61,184 nt of DNA, from positions 1 through 61,184 of the forward strand of contig NZ_VSRY01000107.1 in NCBI RefSeq assembly GCF_008271805.1, written 5' to 3'. The notes under the pieces are model-generated. The model did no database searches. It was given only the letters and a program-made list of their open reading frames with translations, and was not told the DNA's origin. The position numbers and the translations under genes were made by a program. Shown here in pieces: positions 36,487 to 44,632 of this stretch; position 1 is the stretch's first letter; every line of letters starts with the position of its first letter. Source of the stretch: Streptomyces sp. TRM49041 (GTDB lineage Bacteria > Actinomycetota > Actinomycetes > Streptomycetales > Streptomycetaceae).

Positions 36487-36611
36487 CCCCGGTGCGCGCC
36501 GTGCCGTTCTTCCGGGTACGCCGCGCACCAGGTGGTGGGTGTGCGGTGGACGCGCCGCGGGCGTGGGAAACCCGGGTGCGCGGGGGTGGTGGTGCTGTCT
36601 AGCGTGGCGGC

Positions 36612-37874
36612 ATGAGCTCCGGTGACCGTGACCACGTCGTCGTACGCACCCTTGTCGAAGGCGACTTCCCCGACTGGCTCCGTGCCCTGAACACAGGGTT
36701 TCTGCGGGCGCCCACCCCCTCGGACGAGGATGTGGCGGCTCGGCTGCCGTACCAGGACTTCACGCGGATGCGGGGCGCGTTCGACGCGGGGCGGTGCGTG
36801 GCGACGTACCGGTCGTTCGCGCAGGAGGTGACGGCCGTCGGGGGCGCCCCGGTGCCGGCGTGCGCGGTGTCGAGCGTGACCGTGTCGCCGACGCACCGGC
36901 GCCGTGGCCTGCTGGGGCGGATGATGGGCGCCGACCTGGCGGAGGCGCGCGAGCGGGGTGACGTGCTGGCGACGCTGATCGCCGCCGAGTATCCGATCTA
37001 CGGCCGCTTCGGCTTCGGTCCGGCCAGCCGGCTGACCCGGTGGAGCGTCGACGTGCGCCGCACCGGCCTCGACCCGCGCTGGTCGGGCCCGGCGGACGGT
37101 GGCCGGATCGACCTGGTCGACGGCGGGACGGTCCGGAAACTGGGCCCGGAGCCGTACGACAGGGCCAGGGCCGTGCGGCACGGCATGGTGAGCCGCACGC
37201 CGCGCGACTGGGACCGCCGTACCGGCAGGAACGTACCGCCGAGCGAGCCCTGGACGGAGCCGTTCCACGCCATGTACCGCTCGGCGTCCGGCGAGCTGGA
37301 GGGGTATGTCACATATGCCTGCGACGACAAGTGGGAGGACAGCAAGCAGCCGCTGAACACCGCGACGGTACGGGACCTGATCGCGGTCACCCCGGCCGCC
37401 GAGCTGGCGCTGTGGCGGTATGTGTGCGCGATCGACTGGGTGACGTTCGTGGACAGCGGCGACCGTGCGCCCGACGACCTCCTGCCCATGCTGCTCCCGG
37501 ACCCGCGCGCGGCCCGGGTGCTGACGTACGCGGACATGCTGTGGGTGCGGATCCTCGACGTCGTACGGGCGTTGGAGACACGGACCTACGGGACGTCCGG
37601 GTCGCTGGTCCTGGACGTGCGGGACGCGGCGGGTATGGCCGGCGGCCGGTACCGGCTGGACGCCTCCCCGGAGGGCGCGGCGTGCGCCCCCACCACCGCC
37701 TCGGCGGACCTGACGCTGGACGTCGGCGAGTTGGGGGCGCTGTACCTGGGCGACGAGTCGGTGGCGCGGCTGGTGGCGCTGGGCCGGGTCGAGGAGTCGA
37801 CGGAGGGGGCGGCCGCGCGGGCGGATGTGCTGTTCAGGGCGTCACGTCGGGCGTGGTGCCCGGACATCTTCTGA
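36612..37874 (+). CDS. Eis-like N-acetyltransferase
   Basis: The 420-residue protein has an N-terminal GNAT domain ([20 protein letters not shown], then [18 protein letters not shown] [15 protein letters not shown]), a central second GNAT-like fold and a C-terminal sterol-carrier-type domain. It ends in a terminal Phe (WCPDIF), whose carboxylate is catalytic in Eis. Eis acetylates amines of aminoglycosides and other substrates; the natural substrate here is unknown. Confidence 0.92.
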   Translation: MSSGDRDHVVVRTLVEGDFPDWLRALNTGFLRAPTPSDEDVAARLPYQDFTRMRGAFDAGRCVATYRSFAQEVTAVGGAPVPACAVSSVTVSPTHRRRGLLGRMMGADLAEARERGDVLATLIAAEYPIYGRFGFGPASRLTRWSVDVRRTGLDPRWSGPADGGRIDLVDGGTVRKLGPEPYDRARAVRHGMVSRTPRDWDRRTGRNVPPSEPWTEPFHAMYRSASGELEGYVTYACDDKWEDSKQPLNTATVRDLIAVTPAAELALWRYVCAIDWVTFVDSGDRAPDDLLPMLLPDPRAARVLTYADMLWVRILDVVRALETRTYGTSGSLVLDVRDAAGMAGGRYRLDASPEGAACAPTTASADLTLDVGELGALYLGDESVARLVALGRVEESTEGAAARADVLFRASRRAWCPDIF

Positions 37875-37892
37875 CGGTACGGAGGGGCCCGG

Positions 37893-38136
37893 TCAGCGGG
37901 TCCTCATCCGGAAGAAGGTGAACCCGCTCGCCGCCTCCGGCGTCCGCGCCGGCAGTCCGGCCGCCGCCGAAAGAGGCCCGCCGCCGGACGGAAGCCGAGC
38001 ATGAACGCGACGCCGACGCCGAGGCCGAGGACGAGCCGAGGACGAGGGTGGTCGACAGCAGCTTGCGGGCGGCCAGGCTCGCGCCGACGTGCCCGGCGAG
38101 GACCGACGTGCCCGGCGAGGACCGGCGTCGCGCCAT
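37893..38136 (-). pseudogene. Frameshifted small membrane-protein gene
   Basis: Starting at the ATG 38134-38136 (MARRRSSPG) the frame runs through AARKLLSTTLVLG, shifts, continues in a second frame as LGVGVAFMLGFRPAAGL, shifts again and ends in a third frame as SGFTFFRMRTR. The first shift comes from an 11-bp tandem duplication (CTCGTCCTCGG). A 19-bp tandem duplication (CGACGTGCCCGGCGAGGAC) lies near the start. The original protein would have been one membrane helix and about 75 residues; its family is not recognised. Confidence 0.5.
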
Positions 38137-38211
38137 GTCGAGGGAGCGGAACCGGGCGACGCCGCCGAGGGCCACGCCCCGGGGACGGGCGTCTCAGGGA
38201 CGGGCGTGGAC

Positions 38212-38436
38212 TCAGGGACTCATGAGCCGCAGGGTCGAGACGTACTCGTCCGGATCCTGCTGGAGGCCGCCCCGGAGCGGCCCCTCGGCGCCCGGGGCCG
38301 TACCGGCGCCCGCGCCCCAGTCCTCGGCGATCTGCCGACGTAGCTCCACGGGCTGTCGGGCCAGCCAGTCCCGGTTCTCGTCGCTGAGACCGGCCAGCAG
38401 GGTGGCCACCACATCGTTCACCTCGGGTCCGTTCAC
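38212..38436 (-). CDS. Small hypothetical protein (74 aa)
   Basis: A GTG at 38434-38436 opens a 74-codon frame beginning MNGPEVNDVVATLLAGLSDE with predicted helices (RDWLARQPVELRRQIAEDW) and ending STLRLMSP. The composition is protein-like, but no family is recognised. It lies between two decayed genes and may itself be in decay. Confidence 0.45.
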   Translation of the reverse strand: MNGPEVNDVVATLLAGLSDENRDWLARQPVELRRQIAEDWGAGAGTAPGAEGPLRGGLQQDPDEYVSTLRLMSP

Positions 38437-38565
38437 GAGAAGTCTGTGCCCCGGCGAGCGGGGTCACCCGACCGGCACGGGGGCTGTGTCACCCGTCGGG
38501 AGCTATGGTCCGGAGAGTTCGGGCCTGGCGGGGCGTTCTACGCGCGCTTCCCCCAGCCGGGCGGC

Positions 38566-38712
38566 GGGTCCGCCGTATGGGCGCTGCGGACGACGGGGAC
38601 GTACGGGGCCGCCCTGCGTGTCGCCGTCGACGTCGGCGGGGACACCGACGCGGTGGCGACGGTCACCGGTGGCTTCGCGGGGGCGGTGTACGGGCACGAG
38701 GCGATCCCGCAG
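38566..38712 (+). pseudogene. Remnant of an ADP-ribosylglycohydrolase
   Basis: About 49 codons resemble the C-terminal metal-binding end of the family: TTGTYGAALRVAVDVGGDTD followed by AVATVTGGFAGAVYGHEAIP. The GGDTD motif that binds Mg is present. Nothing matching the rest of the roughly 300-residue enzyme precedes it, so this is a fragment. A larger open frame around it is not protein-like. Confidence 0.65.
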
Positions 38713-38911
38713 GACCGGACCCGCGCCCGGGCGCGTGCCGCCGCCCGGCGGGGCCGACGGCCAGGGGGAGCGGGTTCTGCGGGCGCCGGAATCGGCCGAA
38801 CCTGCCCGGTGCTTGGCGGGGTGACGGCCGGGGGTGTGCCGCTACGATCAGGCGCGTGGAGCGGGGGGATATGCACCGAGGTACATACGTACATACCGTC
38901 GTGAGGCCGTC

Positions 38912-40159
38912 GTGACCCTCGTCGTCGTCGGCGCGGACGCGGCGGTCGCCCGCGCGGCGGCGACGCTGCCGGTGGACGTGGTCCATGTGCGCCTGCCGGG
39001 CGCTCCGCCCCTGGACGTGGCGGCGGCCGCGTACCACTCCGTCGACTACCAGCACGGCCCGACGTTCCTGGCGTTCGTGGACGAGGTACTACGCCCGCTC
39101 GCCCCGTCGGCCGTCGTCTCGCTCACCGAACTCGGGCTCGAACCGGCGGCCGTCGCGGCGCGGCGCCTCGGGGTGGTGGGGGTGCCGCCTGAGGTCGTAC
39201 GGGCCACCCGCGACAAGCGGGAGATGCGGCGGGTCCTGGAGCGGGAGGCGCCGCATCTGAACCCGCCCGGTTTCGCGGCGGGCGACGACGAGGGGGCGGT
39301 GGCGAGGCTGTTCGGCGAGCCTGTCGGGGGCGTCGGGGGCGTCGGGGGCGTCGGGGGCGTCGGGGACGGCGGGCGTGGCGAAGGGCGAGGCGGCGCCGTC
39401 GTGGTGAAGCCGGTGGCGGGTACCGGTAGCAACGCGGTGGCGCTCGTGACGGCCCTGGCGGACCTCCCGGAGGACCGCAGGACACCCGCGACGCTGCTCG
39501 AACGGTACGTCGGCGGCCGCGAGTTCAGCGTGGAGACACTGTCCTCGTCCGGTCGGCACACGTGCGTGGGCATCGCGGAGAAGCGGACGACCGCGGAGGG
39601 GTTCGTTGAGGTCGCGCACATCATGCCGGCGCCCTCCCTGGACGCGGCAGGGCGGCGCCGGGTGGAGGAGGCGGTGGGCGAGCTTCTGGACGCCGTCGGG
39701 CTGTCGGACGGCCCCGCGCACACGGAGGTCAAGGTCGACGGCGAGCGTGTGACGGTCATCGAGACGCACAACCGCCCGGGCGGCGACGGCATCCCCGACC
39801 TCGTACGGCTCACCAGCGGCGTCGACTGGCGGCGCGCCGCGCTGGGCTGGGCGGTCGGGGAGCCCCCGCGTACGGAGCCCGGCGCCCCTTCGGCCGCCGC
39901 CGCGACGGTCTTCTTCACCGCGCCGCCGGGCCAGGTGACCACGGTGGCGCCCCGGCCGACGCCGACGAGGCGTGCGCGGGTGGTGGAGTGGGACGTCGCG
40001 GTGGAGCCGGGCGACCCGGTCTCCCCGCTCAGGTCGTCGGCGGACCGATTGGGGATGGCGGTACTGACGGCGGCGAGCGGCGCCGAGTGCGCGGCGGCGG
40101 TGGAGGAACTGACAGCGCTGCGTGTCGTCACGACCGAGTGCCCTGGGCAGGACGCCTGA
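38912..40159 (+). CDS. ATP-grasp enzyme, carboxylate-amine ligase type
   Basis: The 415-residue protein starts at a GTG (MTLVVVGADAAVARAAATLP). It shows the ATP-grasp features: VVVKPVAGTGSNAV (lysine and Gly-rich loop), LLERYVGGREFSVE, and the metal-binding HTEVKVDGERVTVIETHNRP. Such enzymes join a carboxylate to an amine or thiol through an acyl phosphate, for instance in peptide natural products. A VGG tandem array of GTCGGGGGC units (39327-39365) inserts a Gly/Val loop into the central domain. No partner biosynthetic gene is next to it. Confidence 0.88.
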   Translation: MTLVVVGADAAVARAAATLPVDVVHVRLPGAPPLDVAAAAYHSVDYQHGPTFLAFVDEVLRPLAPSAVVSLTELGLEPAAVAARRLGVVGVPPEVVRATRDKREMRRVLEREAPHLNPPGFAAGDDEGAVARLFGEPVGGVGGVGGVGGVGDGGRGEGRGGAVVVKPVAGTGSNAVALVTALADLPEDRRTPATLLERYVGGREFSVETLSSSGRHTCVGIAEKRTTAEGFVEVAHIMPAPSLDAAGRRRVEEAVGELLDAVGLSDGPAHTEVKVDGERVTVIETHNRPGGDGIPDLVRLTSGVDWRRAALGWAVGEPPRTEPGAPSAAAATVFFTAPPGQVTTVAPRPTPTRRARVVEWDVAVEPGDPVSPLRSSADRLGMAVLTAASGAECAAAVEELTALRVVTTECPGQDA

Positions 40160-40555
40160 ACGCCGCCGAACGGTGCCCCGACGACCCGCCCAAGCCCACG
40201 GGCGACGCCCGGGCGGTCGCCGCACCCGTACGCCGATGCGCGGCGGCTATCGCGGCGGCCCGGACGACCTGCGACGCACACCCGTGGGGGAGCCGGACTG
40301 CCGGGCCAGAGGCCCGCCAGCGCTACGCGTGCTCGGCCGAACTGCCCGCGAAGAACGGGCACGTGCTCGTCCACCGGCACGGACAGGTGATCGCGCTGGA
40401 CACCACAGTGCTGCCCGTGATGGTCCGCGAGAGCGTGTGGCTCCGTCCATGAGAACGGGTTCTGGCTCTGGCACACATTCTGTGGTCGGTGACGCTGCGT
40501 GGTGATCCATGGTTGGGTCCGACTGTCAGTTGGTCTGGGTGTCATGATCGGTTGT
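40160..40555. other. Gap with possible IS terminal remnant
   Basis: No gene is convincing here. A plus-strand frame reaching 40452 gives a peptide ending VIALDTTVLPVMVRESVWLR but has no recognisable family. Bases 40451-40505 resemble, from memory, the non-coding end of Streptomyces ISL3 elements (GGTTCTGGCTCTGGCACACA). That identity needs an alignment. Confidence 0.35.
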
Positions 40556-41005
40556 ATGGGAGCTCTCTTCGGCTACTACGCCGCTGCTGATGACGAAGAC
40601 GCCGTTCGCGCTGTGGTCCGTGCGGACGGACAGCCGATGGGAACGGGGTACGACTCATTCGTCGTGAAGGGCGTCGATCCGGTGGTCGCGTTGCTGCCGG
40701 CCGAGATACTCGTTACTGGGCGAACTGCCGACGCCATCGAGGCTGATCCGCGGCATGGGCGTTTGGTCGGGATGGTGGGTGACGGAGAAGTCGTCACGCT
40801 GTCGCTCACGGATTCCTTTTGTAACTCCCTCGCCCGTTTCGACCGGAAGCAGTTGGGCGAAGTGGCACGCGGTTGGTCTGCGTCGGGTGTCTTCAACGCT
40901 CAGTCGGACCTGAGTGGGCTCACGGGCTTCCTGGAGGATCTTGCCGCCCTCGCGGAGAGGGCATCCGTTCGCGGCCACCGGTTGTACTGCTGGATCAGTA
41001 TGTAA
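40556..41005 (+). CDS. Hypothetical protein, DUF1877-like layout
   Basis: The 149-residue protein begins MGALFGYYAAADDEDAVRAV and contains YDSFVVKGVDPVVALLPAEI and a C-terminal RGHRLYCWISM. This pattern (a single-domain cytosolic protein with a Cys-Trp end) is frequent in Streptomyces next to polymorphic toxin or accessory genes, but its function is unknown. ATG 40556 is preferred over one at 40544. It lies between two pieces of ISL3 sequence, and its GC content looks somewhat lower than that of its neighbours. Confidence 0.7.
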   Translation: MGALFGYYAAADDEDAVRAVVRADGQPMGTGYDSFVVKGVDPVVALLPAEILVTGRTADAIEADPRHGRLVGMVGDGEVVTLSLTDSFCNSLARFDRKQLGEVARGWSASGVFNAQSDLSGLTGFLEDLAALAERASVRGHRLYCWISM

Positions 41006-41012
41006 CCGGGGC

Positions 41013-41588
41013 TCAGGCCGCCAACAGGACTCGCTTGCGCAGCAGATTGAAGCCGGCCCGACCGTACATCTGGCGTTTGATCATCTTGATGCGGTTGACG
41101 TGGCCCTCCACGACACCCGAGCTCCAGGGCAGGGTCAGGCCGGCTGTGACGGCTGCGAGGTCGCGTTCGAGGCCGCTGGTGAAGGTGTGCAGGCCGGGCA
41201 GTCGGCTAGGACCGCCGCGATCCACTCGGGGATCCGTTCTCCCAGGCGCTGGGTGAGCATCTGCCCGAATGAGCGGACGTGTCGGGCGAGGGCGTCCAGC
41301 GCGGAGCAGCAGGCGAGGACGGACTTGAGCTTCAGACGGTTGGTCTCCGGTAGGGCGTCGGGGTGGGTCAGGATCCACCCGGCAACGGTCCGAGGCGACG
41401 GCGGCCGACCACCCGGCACGGCGTTGCGGAAGGGACGGAGGTAGGCGCGGACGGCCCCATATCCGCCTGCGTATCCGTGGGTCTGGATCTCCTTCCAGAG
41501 GGTCCAGGCGTTCGTGCAGCCCTCGGCCCACCGCCCACCGCTCGTGCAAGTACGGTTTGAAGTCGTCGTCTTCCCGCTGAGAGATCAC
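41013..41588 (-). pseudogene. Degenerate ISL3-family transposase
   Basis: Three minus-strand frames together give an ISL3 transposase. DDDFKPYLHERWA is at the 5' side, GGYGAVRAYLRPFRNAVPGG and QMLTQRLGERIPEWIAAVLA are in the middle, and HTFTSGLERDLAAVTAGLTL with EGHVNRIKMIKRQMYGRAGF is at the 3' end. At least two frameshifts (near 41195 and 41540) break the gene, and the N-terminal half, including the zinc-ribbon and the first catalytic aspartate, is absent. Confidence 0.85.
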
Positions 41589-41594
41589 GCGAGC

Positions 41595-41933
41595 GTGACG
41601 ACTTGGATCCGCACCTACGACGACGAGAGCGAAATCTGGTCGTACTTCGAACTTGACGACGAGGAACGGGCGCTACGGCACGTCGACCTGCAAGGACTTC
41701 AGCGCCAGCCCGTGACCGCAGCCTCGCTGGCGGAGGTCATCGAGATCCGTGACCGCGGTGACCTCGCAGCCATGGCCTCCTACGAGCGGCAGTACGGCGT
41801 CCTCGCGGAAGGCACCCTGCACGGCTGGCGAGAAGCGGACGGCGTTGCCGAGACAGCCCGCCAAGAATTCGAGTCGACGTGGGCTGCTGCGCGAGAGACC
41901 ATCGACGCGAATCGCACCGAGGAGACGAGTTGA
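41595..41933 (+). CDS. Hypothetical protein coupled to the next gene
   Basis: A GTG at 41595 opens a 112-residue protein beginning MTTWIRTYDDESEIWSYFEL, with a C-terminal helix (ARQEFESTWAAARETI). The stop overlaps the next start as TTGA, so the pair is translationally coupled. No family is recognised. The start touches the end of the broken ISL3 gene. Confidence 0.6.
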   Translation: MTTWIRTYDDESEIWSYFELDDEERALRHVDLQGLQRQPVTAASLAEVIEIRDRGDLAAMASYERQYGVLAEGTLHGWREADGVAETARQEFESTWAAARETIDANRTEETS

Positions 41934-42523
41934 TCACCGAGTACCAGCAGAAGCTGCGCGAGCGCCACCTCGCCGCCCCCGTCCTGCCGGCCCCGGAGCC
42001 GTGGCAGCCGGTGCTGGACCGCAGGACGCCCATCGGGGGCCTCCTCGGTATCGGATTCGCCGTCCATCCCGACAGCGGCCACGACCTCGTCATGGTCGTG
42101 TCCAGCGACGGTCATGGACTCTTCGACGCGGTCACCGGAGAGAAGATCGCCCGCGACCGGGACCTTGACCCCGACACGAGCACCCCGGACGCCCACCCGG
42201 ACCTGGCCTGCCCCGGGCTCGGCCCGGTCGCAGGCTCCCCGGTGCGCATCGCCGGTCTCTTCGGCGGCGGCCTTCACAGCACTACACCGGACGGCTGGAC
42301 CCTGGACGTCGTCAACCCCGAGTGGCCCCACGACCGCGTCATCCTCTCCGCCGACGGCGGGGCCCACAAAGGCCCGACGGGAGGGACGTGGTGGCACATC
42401 TTCCACTCCGAGTACTCGGAACTCCGTGCGGCCGGCTTCTCTCCCTCCGGCCTGACCCTCGCGGTCGCCACCAGCAGCGACCTCACCCTCTGGACCCGAC
42501 CTGAGCTCCACTTCGACGACTGA
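41930..42523 (+). CDS. Hypothetical protein with beta-propeller-like repeats
   Basis: A TTG start within GACGAGTTGATC, preceded by GAGGAGA, gives 197 residues. The segments RTPIGGLLGIGFAVHPDSGH and GFSPSGLTLAVATSSDLTLW look like blade-type repeats; VVSSDGHGLFDAVTGEKIAR is a similar unit. Function unknown. It is coupled to the preceding gene. Confidence 0.65.
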   Translation: MITEYQQKLRERHLAAPVLPAPEPWQPVLDRRTPIGGLLGIGFAVHPDSGHDLVMVVSSDGHGLFDAVTGEKIARDRDLDPDTSTPDAHPDLACPGLGPVAGSPVRIAGLFGGGLHSTTPDGWTLDVVNPEWPHDRVILSADGGAHKGPTGGTWWHIFHSEYSELRAAGFSPSGLTLAVATSSDLTLWTRPELHFDD

Positions 42524-42581
42524 GCGGACGACGGGACCGCACGCGAGAGGACGACAGACGGACCGGGCGGAACTCGCCGGG

Positions 42582-42902
42582 ATGCTGGGCGACCGGACCA
42601 CGGCCTGCGAACCCGCCAGAGCGGCGCTTCTCGACGGAGGCGACTTCGTCGTATGGGACGGCCGCGTTCCCAGTCAGCAGCTTGCCGGCATCTACGCGGC
42701 TCGCCTCCGACGGGCGAGGAAGCGAGGTACTGAGACTCTCGCCTTGCCGTCCACCGTCGACATCCTCACCCAGCTCGAAGCTGCTCAGGTCAGGATCGGC
42801 TGCATCTTCTCACCGGACCGGACGTGGGCTTTCATGCTCTTCCTCGCCGACGACGCCGGCGCAGTCCTCGCCTGCACGGGAGTCCGCCAAGCCGAGCGGT
42901 GA
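42582..42902 (+). CDS. Hypothetical protein (106 aa)
   Basis: The frame begins MLGDRTTACEPARAALLDGG and ends CTGVRQAER. The sequence GCIFSPDRTWAFMLFLADDA looks folded. No family is recognised, and the ribosome-binding site is weak. It may belong to the same accessory unit as the two genes before it. Confidence 0.5.
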   Translation: MLGDRTTACEPARAALLDGGDFVVWDGRVPSQQLAGIYAARLRRARKRGTETLALPSTVDILTQLEAAQVRIGCIFSPDRTWAFMLFLADDAGAVLACTGVRQAER

Positions 42903-42971
42903 CAGTTGTTCTGCTCAAGTGACAACCATCGTGCTCAGGCTCATGGGGCTGCGGCGGCCACGGCTAGCAGA

Positions 42972-42989
42972 TGCAAGCATGTGCTTGCA
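42972..42989. promoter_or_regulatory. Perfect inverted repeat upstream of the XRE gene
   Basis: TGCAAGCA-TG-TGCTTGCA is an 8-bp-arm palindrome 32 bp before the XRE start. The right arm overlaps a possible -35 (TTGCAA, 42985-42990). It is a likely operator for autoregulation by the XRE protein. Confidence 0.65.
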
Positions 42990-43020
42990 ATTGTTAGCGA
43001 GTGTGGTGCACCATCGAGGC

Positions 43021-43422
43021 ATGGCATCACTGAACGTCGGCAGTCTCGGCGAGTACCTGCGCGAGCAGCGGCGCAACGCGCAGCTGTCGTTGCGGCAGCT
43101 CGCGGAGGCGGCCGGGGTGTCGAATCCGTATCTGAGCCAGATCGAGCGCGGGCTGCGCAAGCCGAGCGCGGAGGTGCTCCAGCAGGTCGCGAAGGCGCTG
43201 CGGATCTCCGCCGAGACGCTGTACGTACGCGCCGGGATCCTGGACGAGCGGGACCGCGAGGAGCTGGAGACGCGGGCCGCCATCCTCGCCGACCCGTCGA
43301 TCAACGAGCGGCAGAAGCAGGTGCTGCTCCAGATCTACGAGTCGTTCCGCAAGGAGAACGCGCTCGAGGCGGACAGCGGTGGCAGTGATGCCGGAGCAGG
43401 CACTGGAACTACCGAACTCTGA
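43021..43422 (+). CDS. XRE-family regulator (Rv0474-like)
   Basis: The 133-residue protein has an N-terminal Cro/C1 helix-turn-helix (LSLRQLAEAAGVSNPYLSQI) and a helical C-terminal part that ends in a charged tail. The gene order XRE, HBHA-like, DUF2516 matches Rv0474-Rv0475-Rv0476 in mycobacteria, where Rv0475 is hbhA. The palindrome upstream suggests autoregulation. Confidence 0.93.
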   Translation: MASLNVGSLGEYLREQRRNAQLSLRQLAEAAGVSNPYLSQIERGLRKPSAEVLQQVAKALRISAETLYVRAGILDERDREELETRAAILADPSINERQKQVLLQIYESFRKENALEADSGGSDAGAGTGTTEL

Positions 43423-43449
43423 CTCCGCGACGCGGGAGGACCCCAGACC

Positions 43450-44043
43450 ATGGCCATCATCGACGAGCTGCGCACGCCCCTCTACTTCGCCGCCGGTACC
43501 GCCGACCTTGCCGTGCAGCAGGCCCGCAGGATCGCCGCCGAGGCCCCGGCCCGGATCGACGCGGTGCGCAACACCGACCCGAAGGCGGTCCAGGAGAAGG
43601 TCACCACTCAGGCCAAGGAGGCCCAGGCGACCCTCCAGACGAAGTTCAGCGAGATCGTCGGCGGCCTCGACACGGACCTGAAGAAGCTCGGCGAGACCGC
43701 CCAGGGGCTGGCGCTGCGCAGCGTCGGCGTGGCGGCCGAGTACGCCGTCAAGGCCCGTGAGGCGTACGAGAAGGTCGCCGAGCACGGCGAGCAGACCGTC
43801 AAGACGTGGCGCGGTGAGGCCGCCGAGGAGATCACCGAGATCGCCGTCGCCGTCGAGCCGGAGCCCGCCCCGCGCACGGGGGAGAAGAAGGCGGAGCAGG
43901 AGAAGGGCGGCGAGGAGAAGGCCGACGGTGGACCGGCGGCCGGGAAGACGGCTACCGCCGGCGCCTCGGCCAAGCCCGCCGCCAAGAAGGCCCCCGCCCG
44001 CAAGCCCGCCGCCCGGAAGGCCACCCCCTCCGGCGAGAAGTAA
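43450..44043 (+). CDS. HBHA-like Lys/Ala-rich protein
   Basis: The 197-residue protein has a coiled-coil N-terminal part (TDLKKLGETAQGLALRSVGV) and a Lys/Pro/Ala-rich C-terminal tail (AKPAAKKAPARKPAARKA). This is the layout of heparin-binding hemagglutinin. In mycobacteria HBHA is a surface adhesin and lipid-droplet protein; in Streptomyces the role is not known. ATG at 43450 follows GGAGGA. Confidence 0.9.
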   Translation: MAIIDELRTPLYFAAGTADLAVQQARRIAAEAPARIDAVRNTDPKAVQEKVTTQAKEAQATLQTKFSEIVGGLDTDLKKLGETAQGLALRSVGVAAEYAVKAREAYEKVAEHGEQTVKTWRGEAAEEITEIAVAVEPEPAPRTGEKKAEQEKGGEEKADGGPAAGKTATAGASAKPAAKKAPARKPAARKATPSGEK

Positions 44044-44152
44044 CCGGCGCCGCCCGGCCGGGTTGCAGACCAGCCCGGCCGGGCACATTCACGGACGCCG
44101 GAGCGTTGTACCGGTACCTTGGCCGCGAGGCGCTCCATCCACTTACTAGGCG

Positions 44153-44497
44153 GTGCTCACCATGCTGATGTCCGGTTTCAACTCGTTGATCGGGCTGCTC
44201 TTCGTCGCCATGCTCGTGTTCGCGGTCGTGGCGCTGGTCTTCGCGGCCCTGGCGCGCGAGGACGCCTACCGGGCTGCGAGCAAGCAGAGCAAGACCTTCT
44301 GGCTGATCATCCTGGGCGTCACGGTGGCTGTGGACCTGTTCCTGCCGATGCTCATCCTTCAGATCGCCGGACTCATCGCGACCATCGTCTTCATGGTTGA
44401 CGTCCGCCCCGCCCTCCAGCAGGTCTCGGGCGGTGGTGGCGGCCGCAAGGGCTCCAGTAGCGACGGGCCGTACGGGCCCTACAACGGCGGCCGGTAG
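44153..44497 (+). CDS. DUF2516 membrane protein
   Basis: The roughly 114-residue protein has two to three membrane helices (LLFVAMLVFAVVALVFAAL, FWLIILGVTVAVDLFLPMLI) and a Gly-rich tail. It continues the conserved XRE-HBHA-DUF2516 order. It may start at GTG 44153 or ATG 44162; the AGG at 44148-44150 suits the latter. Confidence 0.88.
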   Translation: MLTMLMSGFNSLIGLLFVAMLVFAVVALVFAALAREDAYRAASKQSKTFWLIILGVTVAVDLFLPMLILQIAGLIATIVFMVDVRPALQQVSGGGGGRKGSSSDGPYGPYNGGR

Positions 44498-44632
44498 TCC
44501 GGAAGCGCCCGGGCGGCTCGGCCTCGGCGGCCTCTGCGCCCCCGGCCTTTACGGGCTCTCGCCTCAGCGGCGCTCGCGGGCTCGCCCCCGGGCGGCCGGC
44601 CCGGATGTAATGACCAGCCCCGCCCGTACGAC

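Noticed and set aside
38881..38897. GTACATACGTACATACC as an operator before the ATP-grasp gene
   Set aside because: The repeat is imperfect and short, and no regulator gene is beside it.
38446..38904. A 152-codon plus-strand gene covering the glycohydrolase fragment
   Set aside because: Only the middle 49 codons resemble a protein; both ends are Arg/Gly-rich filler.
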